Below, in pieces: positions 51,282 through 60,052 of a stretch of 64,000 nucleotides of DNA (positions within the stretch are counted from its first letter, which is position 1; every line of letters starts with the position of its first letter). Position numbers and translations under genes: made by a program. The DNA comes from Ferranicluibacter rubi. GTDB taxonomy: Bacteria; Pseudomonadota; Alphaproteobacteria; Rhizobiales; Rhizobiaceae. The notes under the pieces were generated by a model. It was not told the origin of the DNA, ran no database searches, and worked only from the letters and a program-made list of their open reading frames with translations. Location: contig NZ_JAANCM010000013.1 in assembly GCF_011603255.1 (NCBI RefSeq), positions 1 to 64,000 on the forward strand, in the 5' to 3' direction.

Positions 51282-52522
51282 TCGGCTGTCCGCCATTCGG
51301 TTTCAAAGAGATTGCGAAGTTGGGTGATGCTGGTGTGGTAGTCGAAATTCTTGCGGACGCGCCGTTCGGCGGCGTCGCCCAGCTGCTTGCGGAGATCGGG
51401 ATCGCGGATGGCGCGCTCCAGGGCGTTCGCGATGGCTTCGGGGTCCTCGGGCGGCACCAGCAGGCCGTTTTCCCCGTCGGACAGAAGCTCCGGTACGCCG
51501 GAGATCGTGGTGGAGAGGCAGACGAGGCGCTGGCTGGAGGCCTCGACGATCACGTTCGGCAGGCCGTCGCGGTCGCCATCCGCGCCGATGCGGCAGGCAA
51601 GTGCGAAGATGTCGGAGGCCCGATAGCGCGCCAGAACGTCTTCCTGTGCCATGGCACCCAGCCAGTCGATGCGGTCGGCGATGCCGAGGTCGGTCGCCAT
51701 GCCCTTCAGGGATTTGGCGAGCGTGCCGCCGCCGATATGAACGAAGCGCCAGGCGAGATCGGCAGGCAGGCTTGCTAAGGCCTTGAGGAGCAGGTCGTAA
51801 CCCTTCTTCTCCACGGCGCGGCCGACGCTGAGAATGACGACGGGGTCGGCGGGATCGCTGCCGTCGCGCGGGCGGCGCTCTTGTGTGAAGGGTGCGAAGC
51901 GGGCCAGATCGAGGCCGTGATAGCTCAGATGCACGGTCGTCTTGTCGGCGGCCAGCGTGCGCAGGTGGTGGAAGCCGGTTTCGGTGCAGGTCACGGTCCA
52001 GCGGTTGGTGGCGAGCTTGTCGGCCAGCTCCCAGTCGGGCGAGGTCCAGATGTCCTTGGCATGGGCCGAGCATGTCCACGGGATGCCGGTCAGAAGGCTG
52101 GTATAGGCGGCGACGGATGCGGGCGTGTGGATGAAGTGGGCGTGCAGCCAGTCTCCACCCTCCGGCCATTCCGCGGCAAGGACGGCGGCCTGGCCGAAGC
52201 GGCGGACCCGGTTGCGCGAGACATCGCGCGCCAGGTCGCGGCGGAAGGCGGAGAGGGCCTTGCGGAAACCGGGACGCCGGACCGCCGCCCACAGGCCCCG
52301 CAGCACGCGCAGCGGCTCGTGATGCAGATATTCGGGGAGGTAGAGAACCGGCGCGCGGATCTCGTCGTGAACGGGATGGCGCTTCTTGTCGGTCGGGTGG
52401 CGCATCGAAATCAGCGACAGCTCCAGCCCCGATTGCTCCAGACCCAGCAGTTCCTGGGCGATGAAGGTTTCCGACAGGCGCGGATAACCCTTCAGGATGA
52501 CGACGATCTTGCGGCTTTGCAT
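51278..52522 (-). CDS. Glycosyltransferase family 4 protein
   Basis: A 414-residue GT4-type enzyme opening with VVILKGYPRLSETFIAQELLGLE, a hallmark of exopolysaccharide and colanic-acid-type transferases. It has AHFIHTPASVAAYTSLLTGIPWTCSAHAKDIW and a donor site DRDGLPNVIVEASS, where the first Glu of the EX7E motif is Asp. It lies 6 bases from the upstream transferase gene and overlaps the next, so the three are made together. Confidence 0.9.
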   Translation of the reverse strand: MQSRKIVVILKGYPRLSETFIAQELLGLEQSGLELSLISMRHPTDKKRHPVHDEIRAPVLYLPEYLHHEPLRVLRGLWAAVRRPGFRKALSAFRRDLARDVSRNRVRRFGQAAVLAAEWPEGGDWLHAHFIHTPASVAAYTSLLTGIPWTCSAHAKDIWTSPDWELADKLATNRWTVTCTETGFHHLRTLAADKTTVHLSYHGLDLARFAPFTQERRPRDGSDPADPVVILSVGRAVEKKGYDLLLKALASLPADLAWRFVHIGGGTLAKSLKGMATDLGIADRIDWLGAMAQEDVLARYRASDIFALACRIGADGDRDGLPNVIVEASSQRLVCLSTTISGVPELLSDGENGLLVPPEDPEAIANALERAIRDPDLRKQLGDAAERRVRKNFDYHTSITQLRNLFETEWRTAE

Positions 52523-52528
52523 GACGGT

Positions 52529-53737
52529 TCAGGCCTTGACGACGCTCAAATGGTCGCGTTCGCGCCCGTCTAGCATGTTGCCGACGATCCGGGAAATATT
52601 ACTCAGGCCGTCGAGATGCATGTTGCTGGCATGGTGGGAGGGCGGCGCGCGGTGCGGCAGGGCATGAAGCGCGGCAGCCAGCCGCTTGGGGTCCGCAGCC
52701 TCCTGCGGCAGCAGCATATCGACGAGCCCGAGTTCGCTGGCGCGGCGGGCACGGATCAGTTGCTCCTCGCGCGGGACGACGCGCGGCACGATCAGGGCCG
52801 GTTTGTCGAAGGAGAGGATTTCGCAATAGGTGTTGTAGCCGCCCATGGCGACGACGCCGCTGGCATTGGCGATCAGCTCTTCCATACGGTTGTCGAACTC
52901 GATCACCGTCAGGTGCGGGGTCAGCGCGCATTTCGACAGCAGCTTGTGGCGCTGCTTTGCCGGCATGTAGGGGCCGAGCACGACGAAGGAGGGGTGCGTC
53001 AATGTCGGGTCGGCGCGGTAGGCGTCCACCACGTCGTGGATGAGGTCGGAGCCATCGCCGCCGCCGCCGGTGGTGATGAGGATATAGTCGCCCTTCGGCT
53101 TGTGCTCCGAGCTGACGTCGAGCGAGACGCTGCGCTGGAGGAAACCGACGAAATCCATGCGGGCGCGGACCTGCGGCGGTACGTCGAGGCCGACCAGCGG
53201 ATCGTAGAAATCAGGCGGGCCGTAGACCCAGACCGTATCGTAGAACTGGCCGATCTTGCGCATCACGTCGTTGCGCTTCCACTCGGCGTCGAGCAGGTGC
53301 GGCGCGTCCATGACCTCGCGCAGGCCGAGCACCAGCGTCGTGCCCTGATGCTTGAGGTAGGACAGCGTGTCCTCGACCTCGCCGCGAAGCCCCATCGGCT
53401 CCTTGTCGACGATGAAGATGTCGGGCTTGAAGGTCTCCGCCGTGTGCCGGATGATCGACCGGCGCATCTTCAGCGTCTCGTTCAGATCGATATGCCGATC
53501 CATCGAGGTGTATTCGCCGTTGCGCAGCTTGATGACGCTCGGAATCTTCACGAAATCGACGCGGGCCCGGTAGTCATAGGCACCGGCGATGGTCGCGCCG
53601 GAGATGATCAGGACCTGCAGGCCGCGATAGTCCTCGACGAGCGCATGCGCGATCGCCCGGCACCGTCGCAGGTGGCCGAGACCGAACGTATCGTGGCTGT
53701 ACATGAGGATGCGGGCATTCTCGATGCGACGCGTCAT
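52529..53737 (-). CDS. Predicted glycosyltransferase (COG4671-like, MurG fold)
   Basis: A 402-residue protein with YSHDTFGLGHLRRCRAIAHAL at the N-terminus, ITTGGGGDGSDLIHDVVDAYR in the middle and GVVAMGGYNTYCEILSFDKPALIVPRVVPREEQLIRARRASELG near residue 295-340, the donor-site pattern of MurG-like transferases. It resembles the enzyme at 50127 in layout but not closely in sequence. ATG 53737 has GGAG eight bases upstream. It begins 45 bases after the peptide-ABC permease gene, so one long operon is possible. Confidence 0.85.
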   Translation of the reverse strand: MTRRIENARILMYSHDTFGLGHLRRCRAIAHALVEDYRGLQVLIISGATIAGAYDYRARVDFVKIPSVIKLRNGEYTSMDRHIDLNETLKMRRSIIRHTAETFKPDIFIVDKEPMGLRGEVEDTLSYLKHQGTTLVLGLREVMDAPHLLDAEWKRNDVMRKIGQFYDTVWVYGPPDFYDPLVGLDVPPQVRARMDFVGFLQRSVSLDVSSEHKPKGDYILITTGGGGDGSDLIHDVVDAYRADPTLTHPSFVVLGPYMPAKQRHKLLSKCALTPHLTVIEFDNRMEELIANASGVVAMGGYNTYCEILSFDKPALIVPRVVPREEQLIRARRASELGLVDMLLPQEAADPKRLAAALHALPHRAPPSHHASNMHLDGLSNISRIVGNMLDGRERDHLSVVKA

Positions 53738-53782
53738 CGGCACGGCTCCACGTACAGGGCAGGCTTCATCACCATGGAAAAC

Positions 53783-54994
53783 TCACTTGTACGGATCAGC
53801 CGCATCTCTAAGTCCATCGCCCAGAAAGTTAAAGGCCAGGATGACGAGAATGACCGGGATGGTTGGGTAGAGCAACCATGGATAAAAAGCGATGGTACTG
53901 ACGCTGCGCGCTTCCGTCAGGAGAATGCCCCAGCTGGTAATCGGAGGACGGAGGCCGAGGCCGAGGAAACTCAAGGCGGTTTCGCCGAGAATCATTGCCG
54001 GGATCGACATTGTCGCGCTGGCGATCAGATGCGACATGAAGCCGGGCACGAGGTGACGGCCGATGATGCGGCTGGTCTTTGCCCCCATCAGCTGTGCCGC
54101 AAGCACGTAGTCCTCCTCGCGCAAGGCCAGCAGCTTGGAGCGCACCGCGCGGGCAAGGCCGGTCCAGTCGAGAAGGCCGAGAATGGCGGTGATGCCGAGA
54201 TAGATGACGAGGGGGCTCCACGTCACCGGCATGATGGCCGCAAGCGCCATCCACAGCGGAATGCTCGGGATCGACTGCAGTACCTCGATGACGCGCTGGA
54301 CGATGAGGTCGAAGACGCCGCCCTTGTAGCCGGCAAGGCCGCCGATGACGATGCCGAGAATGAAGCTCATCGTCACGCCGAGCAGGCCGATGGTGAGCGA
54401 GATGCGGGCGCCGTAAAGAATGCGCGACAGCACGTCGCGACCGAGCCGATCGCTGCCGAGCATGAAGAACTGCCCGCCCTGTGCGGGACACACGAGATGG
54501 AGCGAGGCGGGAACGAGGCCCCAGAAATGATAGGCGTCGCCGCTGCAGAAGAAGCGCAGCTTTTCGATTCGCTCGGGATCTTCCGTATAGACGCGGCGCA
54601 GCGTGTCCATGTCGAGGTTCATCGTGCGGCCATAAACGAACGGGCCGACGAACTGGCCGTCATCGAACAGGTGCACCTGCTGCGGCGGCGCGTGGATGAA
54701 ATCGACGTTGCGGGTATGCAGGTTGTAGGGCGCCAGGAACTCGACGACCGTGACCATCGCATAGAGCAGAACGAGGAAGACCAGCGAGAGGACGGCAACC
54801 CGGTGCCGTTTGAACTTCCACCACATCAATCGAAGCTGGGACGCCTCATAGACGTGTTTCTGCTCCTCGCTCATCGTTTCCACGGCCATCGGATCGAAGG
54901 GGGCTGCGGAAACGAAGTGCGTCAGGGGCTGGCCGGGTGCGGGCAGGCAGGCGGGTGTGGGGGACGTCGTGGACGGCGGATGCGTTGCGGTCAC
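53783..54994 (-). CDS. Oligomer/peptide ABC transporter permease (OppC-like, long periplasmic loop)
   Basis: A 403-residue DppC/OppC permease with the usual C-terminal membrane domain (GSDRLGRDVLSRILYGARISLTIGLLGV, then LAREEDYV-like ALREEDYVLAAQLMGA). Between the first and second helices lies a loop of roughly 95 residues, twice the normal length, with two Cys (FCSGD and LVCPA) that may pair in the periplasm. A Pro/Thr-rich cytoplasmic N-terminus of about 45 residues precedes helix 1. Overlaps the partner permease by ATGA. Confidence 0.88.
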   Translation of the reverse strand: MTATHPPSTTSPTPACLPAPGQPLTHFVSAAPFDPMAVETMSEEQKHVYEASQLRLMWWKFKRHRVAVLSLVFLVLLYAMVTVVEFLAPYNLHTRNVDFIHAPPQQVHLFDDGQFVGPFVYGRTMNLDMDTLRRVYTEDPERIEKLRFFCSGDAYHFWGLVPASLHLVCPAQGGQFFMLGSDRLGRDVLSRILYGARISLTIGLLGVTMSFILGIVIGGLAGYKGGVFDLIVQRVIEVLQSIPSIPLWMALAAIMPVTWSPLVIYLGITAILGLLDWTGLARAVRSKLLALREEDYVLAAQLMGAKTSRIIGRHLVPGFMSHLIASATMSIPAMILGETALSFLGLGLRPPITSWGILLTEARSVSTIAFYPWLLYPTIPVILVILAFNFLGDGLRDAADPYK

Positions 54995-55989
54995 TTCGTG
55001 CTGCCCCCCTGGAGCCGGATGCGCGGATCGAGCAGCGCCAGCGCGATGTCGGAGACCAGCACGCCGATGACGGTGAGGAAGGCAAGGAACATCAGGAAGG
55101 ACCCGGCGAGATACATGTCCTGGCTCTGCAGCGCCTTGATGAGCATCGGCCCGGTGGTTTCCAGCGACAGCACGATGGCCGTGATTTCGGCACCGGAGAT
55201 GATCGCCGGCAGGATCGAGCCGATGTCGGCGATGAAGAAGTTGAGGGCCATGCGGAGTGGGTACTTCACCAGTGCCCGGAAGGGATGAAGACCCTTCGCC
55301 TTCGCCGTCACCACATATTGCTTCTGTAGTTCATCCAGAAGGTTGGCGCGCAGGCGACGGATCATGCCGGCCGTGCCCGCGGTGCCGATGATGATGACGG
55401 GGATCCAGAGATGCTCGAGGATCGACAGGAACTTGTCCCAGCTCATGGGCTGCGACAGATATTTCTGGTCCATGAGGTGCCCGATGGACGTGCCGAACCA
55501 CATGTTGGCGAAATACATCAGGATCAGCGCGAACATGAAATTGGGAATGGCAAGGCCAAGCAGGCCGAGGAAGGTCAGGCCGTAATCGCCCCAGCTGTAC
55601 TGGTGGGTGGCCGAGTAGATGCCGATCGGGAAGGCGATGAGCCAGGTGAAGATGATGGTCACGAAGGAGACGAGGACCGTCAGCCAGAGCCTGTCACCGA
55701 CGACGTCGGAAACTGGCAGCTGGTATTCGAACGAGTAGCCGAAATCGCCCTGCAACATGCCGGCGACCCAGTGGAAGTAGCGCATGATCGGCGGACGGTC
55801 GAAGCCGTATTCGGCCCGCAACGCCTCGATCTCCGCCATATCGACGCCTTCGCCCTGGGCGCGCATTTCCGAGATGTAGCTCTCGAAATAATCACCCGGA
55901 GGAAGTTCGATGATGGTGAAGACGAGGGCCGAGATAATGACGAGCGTCGGGATCATGGCACTGACGCGCCAGAGAATGTATCGCAGCAT
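54991..55989 (-). CDS. Oligomer/peptide ABC transporter permease (OppB-like)
   Basis: A 332-residue OppB/DppB-type permease: MLRYILWRVSAMIPTLVIISALVF at the N-terminus, GDFGYSFEYQLPVSDVV, six helices and the C-terminal FLAFLTVIGVLVSDIALALLDPRIRL. It forms the translocation channel with the OppC-like protein. It starts 3 bases from the stop of the binding-protein gene and ends overlapping its partner. Confidence 0.9.
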   Translation of the reverse strand: MLRYILWRVSAMIPTLVIISALVFTIIELPPGDYFESYISEMRAQGEGVDMAEIEALRAEYGFDRPPIMRYFHWVAGMLQGDFGYSFEYQLPVSDVVGDRLWLTVLVSFVTIIFTWLIAFPIGIYSATHQYSWGDYGLTFLGLLGLAIPNFMFALILMYFANMWFGTSIGHLMDQKYLSQPMSWDKFLSILEHLWIPVIIIGTAGTAGMIRRLRANLLDELQKQYVVTAKAKGLHPFRALVKYPLRMALNFFIADIGSILPAIISGAEITAIVLSLETTGPMLIKALQSQDMYLAGSFLMFLAFLTVIGVLVSDIALALLDPRIRLQGGSTK

Positions 55990-55992
55990 CGA

Positions 55993-57915
55993 TCAGCTCA
56001 CCTTGTCGCCGAGCCAGAACGTATCCGGCATGTAGACCCCGAAGAAGCAGGTCGGATCGAAGCCGTAGAGGCCGTGTTCCGGAACGTTCTGCATGCGCGA
56101 CGTATGAAGGATCGGCTGGAGCGTGGCGTTGACCATGCCGATGGAATAGACCTGATCTGTATAGATCGACAGCATCTCGTGCCAGATCCGCGTGCGGCCC
56201 GCATTGTCAGCCGTGCGGCGCCATTCCTTCAGCAGGTCCACCAGCTTCTGGGCCTCGGGGAGTTCCGGCGCGTGACCGAACTGGCCGAGCGACAGGTAAT
56301 GCATGCCCCAGACCGGCCATTGCAGCTGGTCGTCGGTGCTCGGGGCCAGCGGGCTCGGGCTCATGTCGGCCGTGGGCACGCCGTTGGGGAGTCCGAGCCA
56401 CATGGACATCATGATTTCGCCGCCCATGGTGCGGTTTCGGAAGACTTCGCGCTGGGAGGTCTTGATGAAGAGCGGAATGCCGATCTTCGCCCAGTGATCG
56501 GTCACGAGTTCGAGAACGTCGGTTTCCAGCGTGCTCTCGCCGGCGGTTTCCACCACGATCTGCGCGAGACGGCCATCCGGCAGAAGGCGCATGCCGTCCT
56601 CGTTGCGGCCGGTCAGGCCTGCCTCGTCCAGCAGGCGGTTGGCCTGCTCGGTGTCATGCTGCGACCAGGCGGCGGCATATTCCGGCTTGTAGAGTGGGCT
56701 CTCCGGCAGCACGGTATCGGCGCTTTCCTTGCCGAGGCCGTAGAAGGCAACCATGTTGATCTCGCGCCGGTCGATGGCGAGCGAAAGAGCGCGGCGGACG
56801 CGGACGTCGCGCAGGAGGCCCTGCCAGACAGGGTCGCCGTAATTGAGGTTCGGCAGCAGCGCGACGCGCGATCCTTGCGTGCGCTTCCACAGCTTCACCT
56901 TCACCGGATACCGCTTTTCGGAATCCTTGATGAAGGCATAGTCGGTAAAGTCGATGTTCTGCGCCTGCAGGTCTGCTTCGCCGCCACCGGTCTTTGCGGC
57001 GATGATGCCGGGTGTGGAGACGTTGAGGACGACGCGGTCGATATAGGGAAGCTGCATCCCGTTTTCGTCGACGCGGTGGAAGAAGGGGTTCCGGTCGAAG
57101 ATGAACTGTTCGGCGGGCGAGGCCGTCGTGTTCTGCCACGGGTCGAGCGTCGGCAGGTCAGGATTGTCGGGCCGGTTCTGGCGCGACATCTTGATGTGCA
57201 GGTCCACCCACTTCTTGACCCGGTACTTCTTCATGAATGTCTTGAGCTGTTCCTCGGTCTGGTAAGTCTTGTGGAACTGCTTCATGTAGGCGGCGGGCAA
57301 CAGCAGGATCAGCGGCAGTGCCGCCGCCAGGTTCGGCAGGAAATCGGGGTTGGGCGCATCCCAGCTGTAGCGCACGGTGCGCGCGTCGAGAACCTCGAAA
57401 CGCGGCGGCTTGCCGTCCGCCAGAAGCTCCTGCTGCACGCCGCCCTTGCGCAGGTCCTCGTTCAGGACCACGTCTTCCCAGGTATACCGGAAGTCTTCCG
57501 ACGTGAGCGGGCTTCCGTCCGACCAGCGATGGCCTTCGCGAATGCGGAAGGTGAAGACCTTCTCGCCCTCGACCTCGCAGGCCTCCAGAATATCCGGCTG
57601 GAAACTCAGCTTCTCGTCGTAGCCGACCAAGCGGGCATAGCCGTTGATGAACATCGCGCGGATGTCCTTTTGGCTGCCGATGAGGATGCGGATGGAACCG
57701 CCATAGCTGCCGGGCGTGCGGCCCATAGCGGCAAGGTTGACGATGCGCGGCGTCTTCGGCACGCGCTCGATCATCGGCGGCAGGGTTCCGGCAGTGATCT
57801 TTTCGAGAAGGATTTCGGGCTCTGTCCCCGCGGCCATGGCGTCGCGCGGAAGCATAAGCCGGGGCAGGGCGATGGCGGAGGCGAGGAGGCCGAGGGTGGT
57901 GCGGCGCTTGATCAC
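55993..57915 (-). CDS. Large periplasmic substrate-binding protein (SBP family 5)
   Basis: A 640-residue family 5 binding protein, long for the family and similar in size to YejA-type receptors. The signal MIKRRTTLGLLASAIALPRLM has a twin-arginine-like start and ends near residue 29 (AMA-AGTEPE). Core motifs: FTFRIREGHRWSDGSPLTSEDFRYTWEDVV, DVRVRRALSLAIDRREIN and a late GLPNGVPTADMSPSPLAP. It overlaps the ATPase stop by ATGA. The ligand may be a peptide, muropeptide or oligosaccharide; the neighbouring glycosyltransferases make a glycan plausible. Confidence 0.9.
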   Translation of the reverse strand: MIKRRTTLGLLASAIALPRLMLPRDAMAAGTEPEILLEKITAGTLPPMIERVPKTPRIVNLAAMGRTPGSYGGSIRILIGSQKDIRAMFINGYARLVGYDEKLSFQPDILEACEVEGEKVFTFRIREGHRWSDGSPLTSEDFRYTWEDVVLNEDLRKGGVQQELLADGKPPRFEVLDARTVRYSWDAPNPDFLPNLAAALPLILLLPAAYMKQFHKTYQTEEQLKTFMKKYRVKKWVDLHIKMSRQNRPDNPDLPTLDPWQNTTASPAEQFIFDRNPFFHRVDENGMQLPYIDRVVLNVSTPGIIAAKTGGGEADLQAQNIDFTDYAFIKDSEKRYPVKVKLWKRTQGSRVALLPNLNYGDPVWQGLLRDVRVRRALSLAIDRREINMVAFYGLGKESADTVLPESPLYKPEYAAAWSQHDTEQANRLLDEAGLTGRNEDGMRLLPDGRLAQIVVETAGESTLETDVLELVTDHWAKIGIPLFIKTSQREVFRNRTMGGEIMMSMWLGLPNGVPTADMSPSPLAPSTDDQLQWPVWGMHYLSLGQFGHAPELPEAQKLVDLLKEWRRTADNAGRTRIWHEMLSIYTDQVYSIGMVNATLQPILHTSRMQNVPEHGLYGFDPTCFFGVYMPDTFWLGDKVS

Positions 57916-59855
57916 GGCTGGAGCTCCTTCACGTCGGCATTCCGGCTCGCCAGCACCCAGTGACCATTGCCGAGATCGGCGGGCGCAAGGCCGGCATCGC
58001 TTTCGCCCGGCCGGAAGGCGGCGTTCCAGCGCTTCTTGTCGGAGGCCCCGCCGGCATTGAGCGCGACGAAGTCGAGCGGCCGGTCAAGATCCGGGAAGGG
58101 CACGGCGGCCAGCAGCGCCTTGGTGTAGGGGTGCACCGGCGCGCGCATCAGCTGTTCGCGCGGTGCAAGCTCGACGATCCGCCCGGCGCACATGACGGCG
58201 ATGCGGTCGGCCATGTAATCGACGACGGCGAGATTGTGCGAGATAAAGAGATAGGTCAGGCCGAGTTCCGCCTGCAGGTCCTTCAGGAGGTTGAGGATCT
58301 GCGCCTGCACGGACACGTCGAGTGCGGAGACCGGCTCGTCGCAGATCAGCAGTTCGGGGCCGAGTGCTAGAGCGCGGGCAATGCCAATGCGCTGGCGCTG
58401 CCCGCCGGAGAAGCTGTGGGGATAGCGGTTCATGTGCCGCTCATTGAGGCCGATGGCCTTCAGCAGCGCCTTCACCGTCTGCTGCCGGCTCTTCGGATCG
58501 CCGCGGCGGTGGATCTCGAGCGGTTCGCTGAGGATGTTCTGCACCGTCATGCGCGGCGAGAGCGATGAGACGGGATCCTGGAATATCATCTGCATGCGGG
58601 TGCGCAGTTTGGCCAGCGACTTGCCATGGGCCTCGCGGATGTCGATCGGGCCATCGGCCGAGTTCAGCATGATCGAGCCGGTGTCGGGAGAGAGCGCCCG
58701 CATCAGGATCTTGCTGAGCGTCGTCTTGCCGCAGCCGCTTTCGCCCACAAGCCCCAGACATTCGCCGCGACGTATGTCGAAGCTCACGTCGTCTACCGCA
58801 CGATACTGGTGGGCCTCCCCCTTCTTCCACCAGCCGGACTTGCGGCTGGAAAACGTCTTGCCGACATGGCGCACGGAGAGCAGCACATCCTCGCCCGGTG
58901 CCGGAAGCGTGTCCTCGACGCGGGGCAGCGGTCGCGCAGGCGCACGTTCGCCTTTGCGCCGCACGATCAGGCTCTCGACGTTGACGGGTACCTCGCGCAG
59001 CGCCTTCAGGCGCTCGCCGGGCTTCATGTCGAAATGCGGCACGGCTGCCATCAGCCCCTTGAGATAGGGGTGGGACGGATTGCGGAAGATATCCTCAACC
59101 GAACCCGCCTCCATGATTTCGCCGTGATAGATCACCACGACCTCGTCGGCCATGTTGGCGACGATTCCGAGATCGTGGGTGATGAGCAGCACGGCCATGT
59201 TGAAGGTCGATTGCAGGTCCTTGAGCAATTGCAGGATCTGCGCCTGGATGGTCACGTCGAGGGCCGTCGTCGGCTCGTCGGCAATGAGAAGCGACGGCTT
59301 GCAGATCAGCGCCATGGCAATCATCGCGCGCTGTCGCATGCCGCCGGAAAGCTCGAACGGATACATGCCGAAGGCACGCTTGGGGTCGGGGAACCCGACG
59401 AGACGCAGCATCTCTTCGGTCTGTTCCCGCTGTCCCGGCTTGTCGACGTTGCGGTGGATGCGCAGGCTTTCGCTGATCTGGTCGCCGATCGTGTGGAGTG
59501 GCGACAGCGAGGTCATCGGCTCCTGGAAGATCATGCCGATGCGGTTGCCGCGAAAGGCGCGCATATCGGCACCCTCGGGCGCGAGCGCTGCAAGATCGAT
59601 GACACCGCCGGGTGCCGTCTCATCCTTGAAGAGGATCTTGCCGCCGATCCTCGCCGATTTCGGCAGGATGCCCATGACGGCCTGGCTGATCACGGATTTT
59701 CCGGACCCGGACTCGCCCACGAGCGCCGTGACCTTGCCCGGCAGGACCCGGAGGCTGGCCTTTCGAACCGCGTCGATCTGGCCGCCGAACATGGCGAAAG
59801 AAACGCTCAGGTCCTCGATCCGCAGCAGGTCTCCGCCTGATGTCATGCCTGCCAT
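57912..59855 (-). CDS. Dual ATPase of the peptide/oligomer ABC importer (YejF-like)
   Basis: About 647 residues with two complete nucleotide-binding domains. First: Walker A GESGSGKS, signature ELSGGMRQRAMIAMAL, Walker B LLIADEPTTALD. Second: GESGCGKTT, FSGGQRQRIGIARAL, LLICDEPVSALD. Both halves look active, in sharp contrast to the degenerate exporter downstream. The start is unsure: ATG 59855 or 59846; the TTG at 59906 is less likely. First gene of the importer set, leading a minus-strand run that reaches 46624. Confidence 0.9.
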   Translation of the reverse strand: MAGMTSGGDLLRIEDLSVSFAMFGGQIDAVRKASLRVLPGKVTALVGESGSGKSVISQAVMGILPKSARIGGKILFKDETAPGGVIDLAALAPEGADMRAFRGNRIGMIFQEPMTSLSPLHTIGDQISESLRIHRNVDKPGQREQTEEMLRLVGFPDPKRAFGMYPFELSGGMRQRAMIAMALICKPSLLIADEPTTALDVTIQAQILQLLKDLQSTFNMAVLLITHDLGIVANMADEVVVIYHGEIMEAGSVEDIFRNPSHPYLKGLMAAVPHFDMKPGERLKALREVPVNVESLIVRRKGERAPARPLPRVEDTLPAPGEDVLLSVRHVGKTFSSRKSGWWKKGEAHQYRAVDDVSFDIRRGECLGLVGESGCGKTTLSKILMRALSPDTGSIMLNSADGPIDIREAHGKSLAKLRTRMQMIFQDPVSSLSPRMTVQNILSEPLEIHRRGDPKSRQQTVKALLKAIGLNERHMNRYPHSFSGGQRQRIGIARALALGPELLICDEPVSALDVSVQAQILNLLKDLQAELGLTYLFISHNLAVVDYMADRIAVMCAGRIVELAPREQLMRAPVHPYTKALLAAVPFPDLDRPLDFVALNAGGASDKKRWNAAFRPGESDAGLAPADLGNGHWVLASRNADVKELQP

Positions 59856-60052
59856 TCCCCACTTATTCTCTCCATCCGGTGCGGATGGTGGCTGGCTTTG
59901 CGCCAATACCTTATGGGAAGACTATCGCAGGCATTTCGGCCTGTCCATGACCGCAATGTAAACCGCACGGTCACGCCTTCCCGGCGTCGGCTGCGGGTCT
60001 AGCGTCGTCATGTATCGTTTTTTTGAAATGATGCCCCGCGGCTAAACAATTT

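Noticed and set aside
52616-57963. Two very long plus-strand open frames (about 850-890 codons)
   Set aside because: Both lie opposite confident glycosyltransferase and ABC importer genes, and their translations are low-complexity, His/Arg/Gly/Asp-rich with no motifs.
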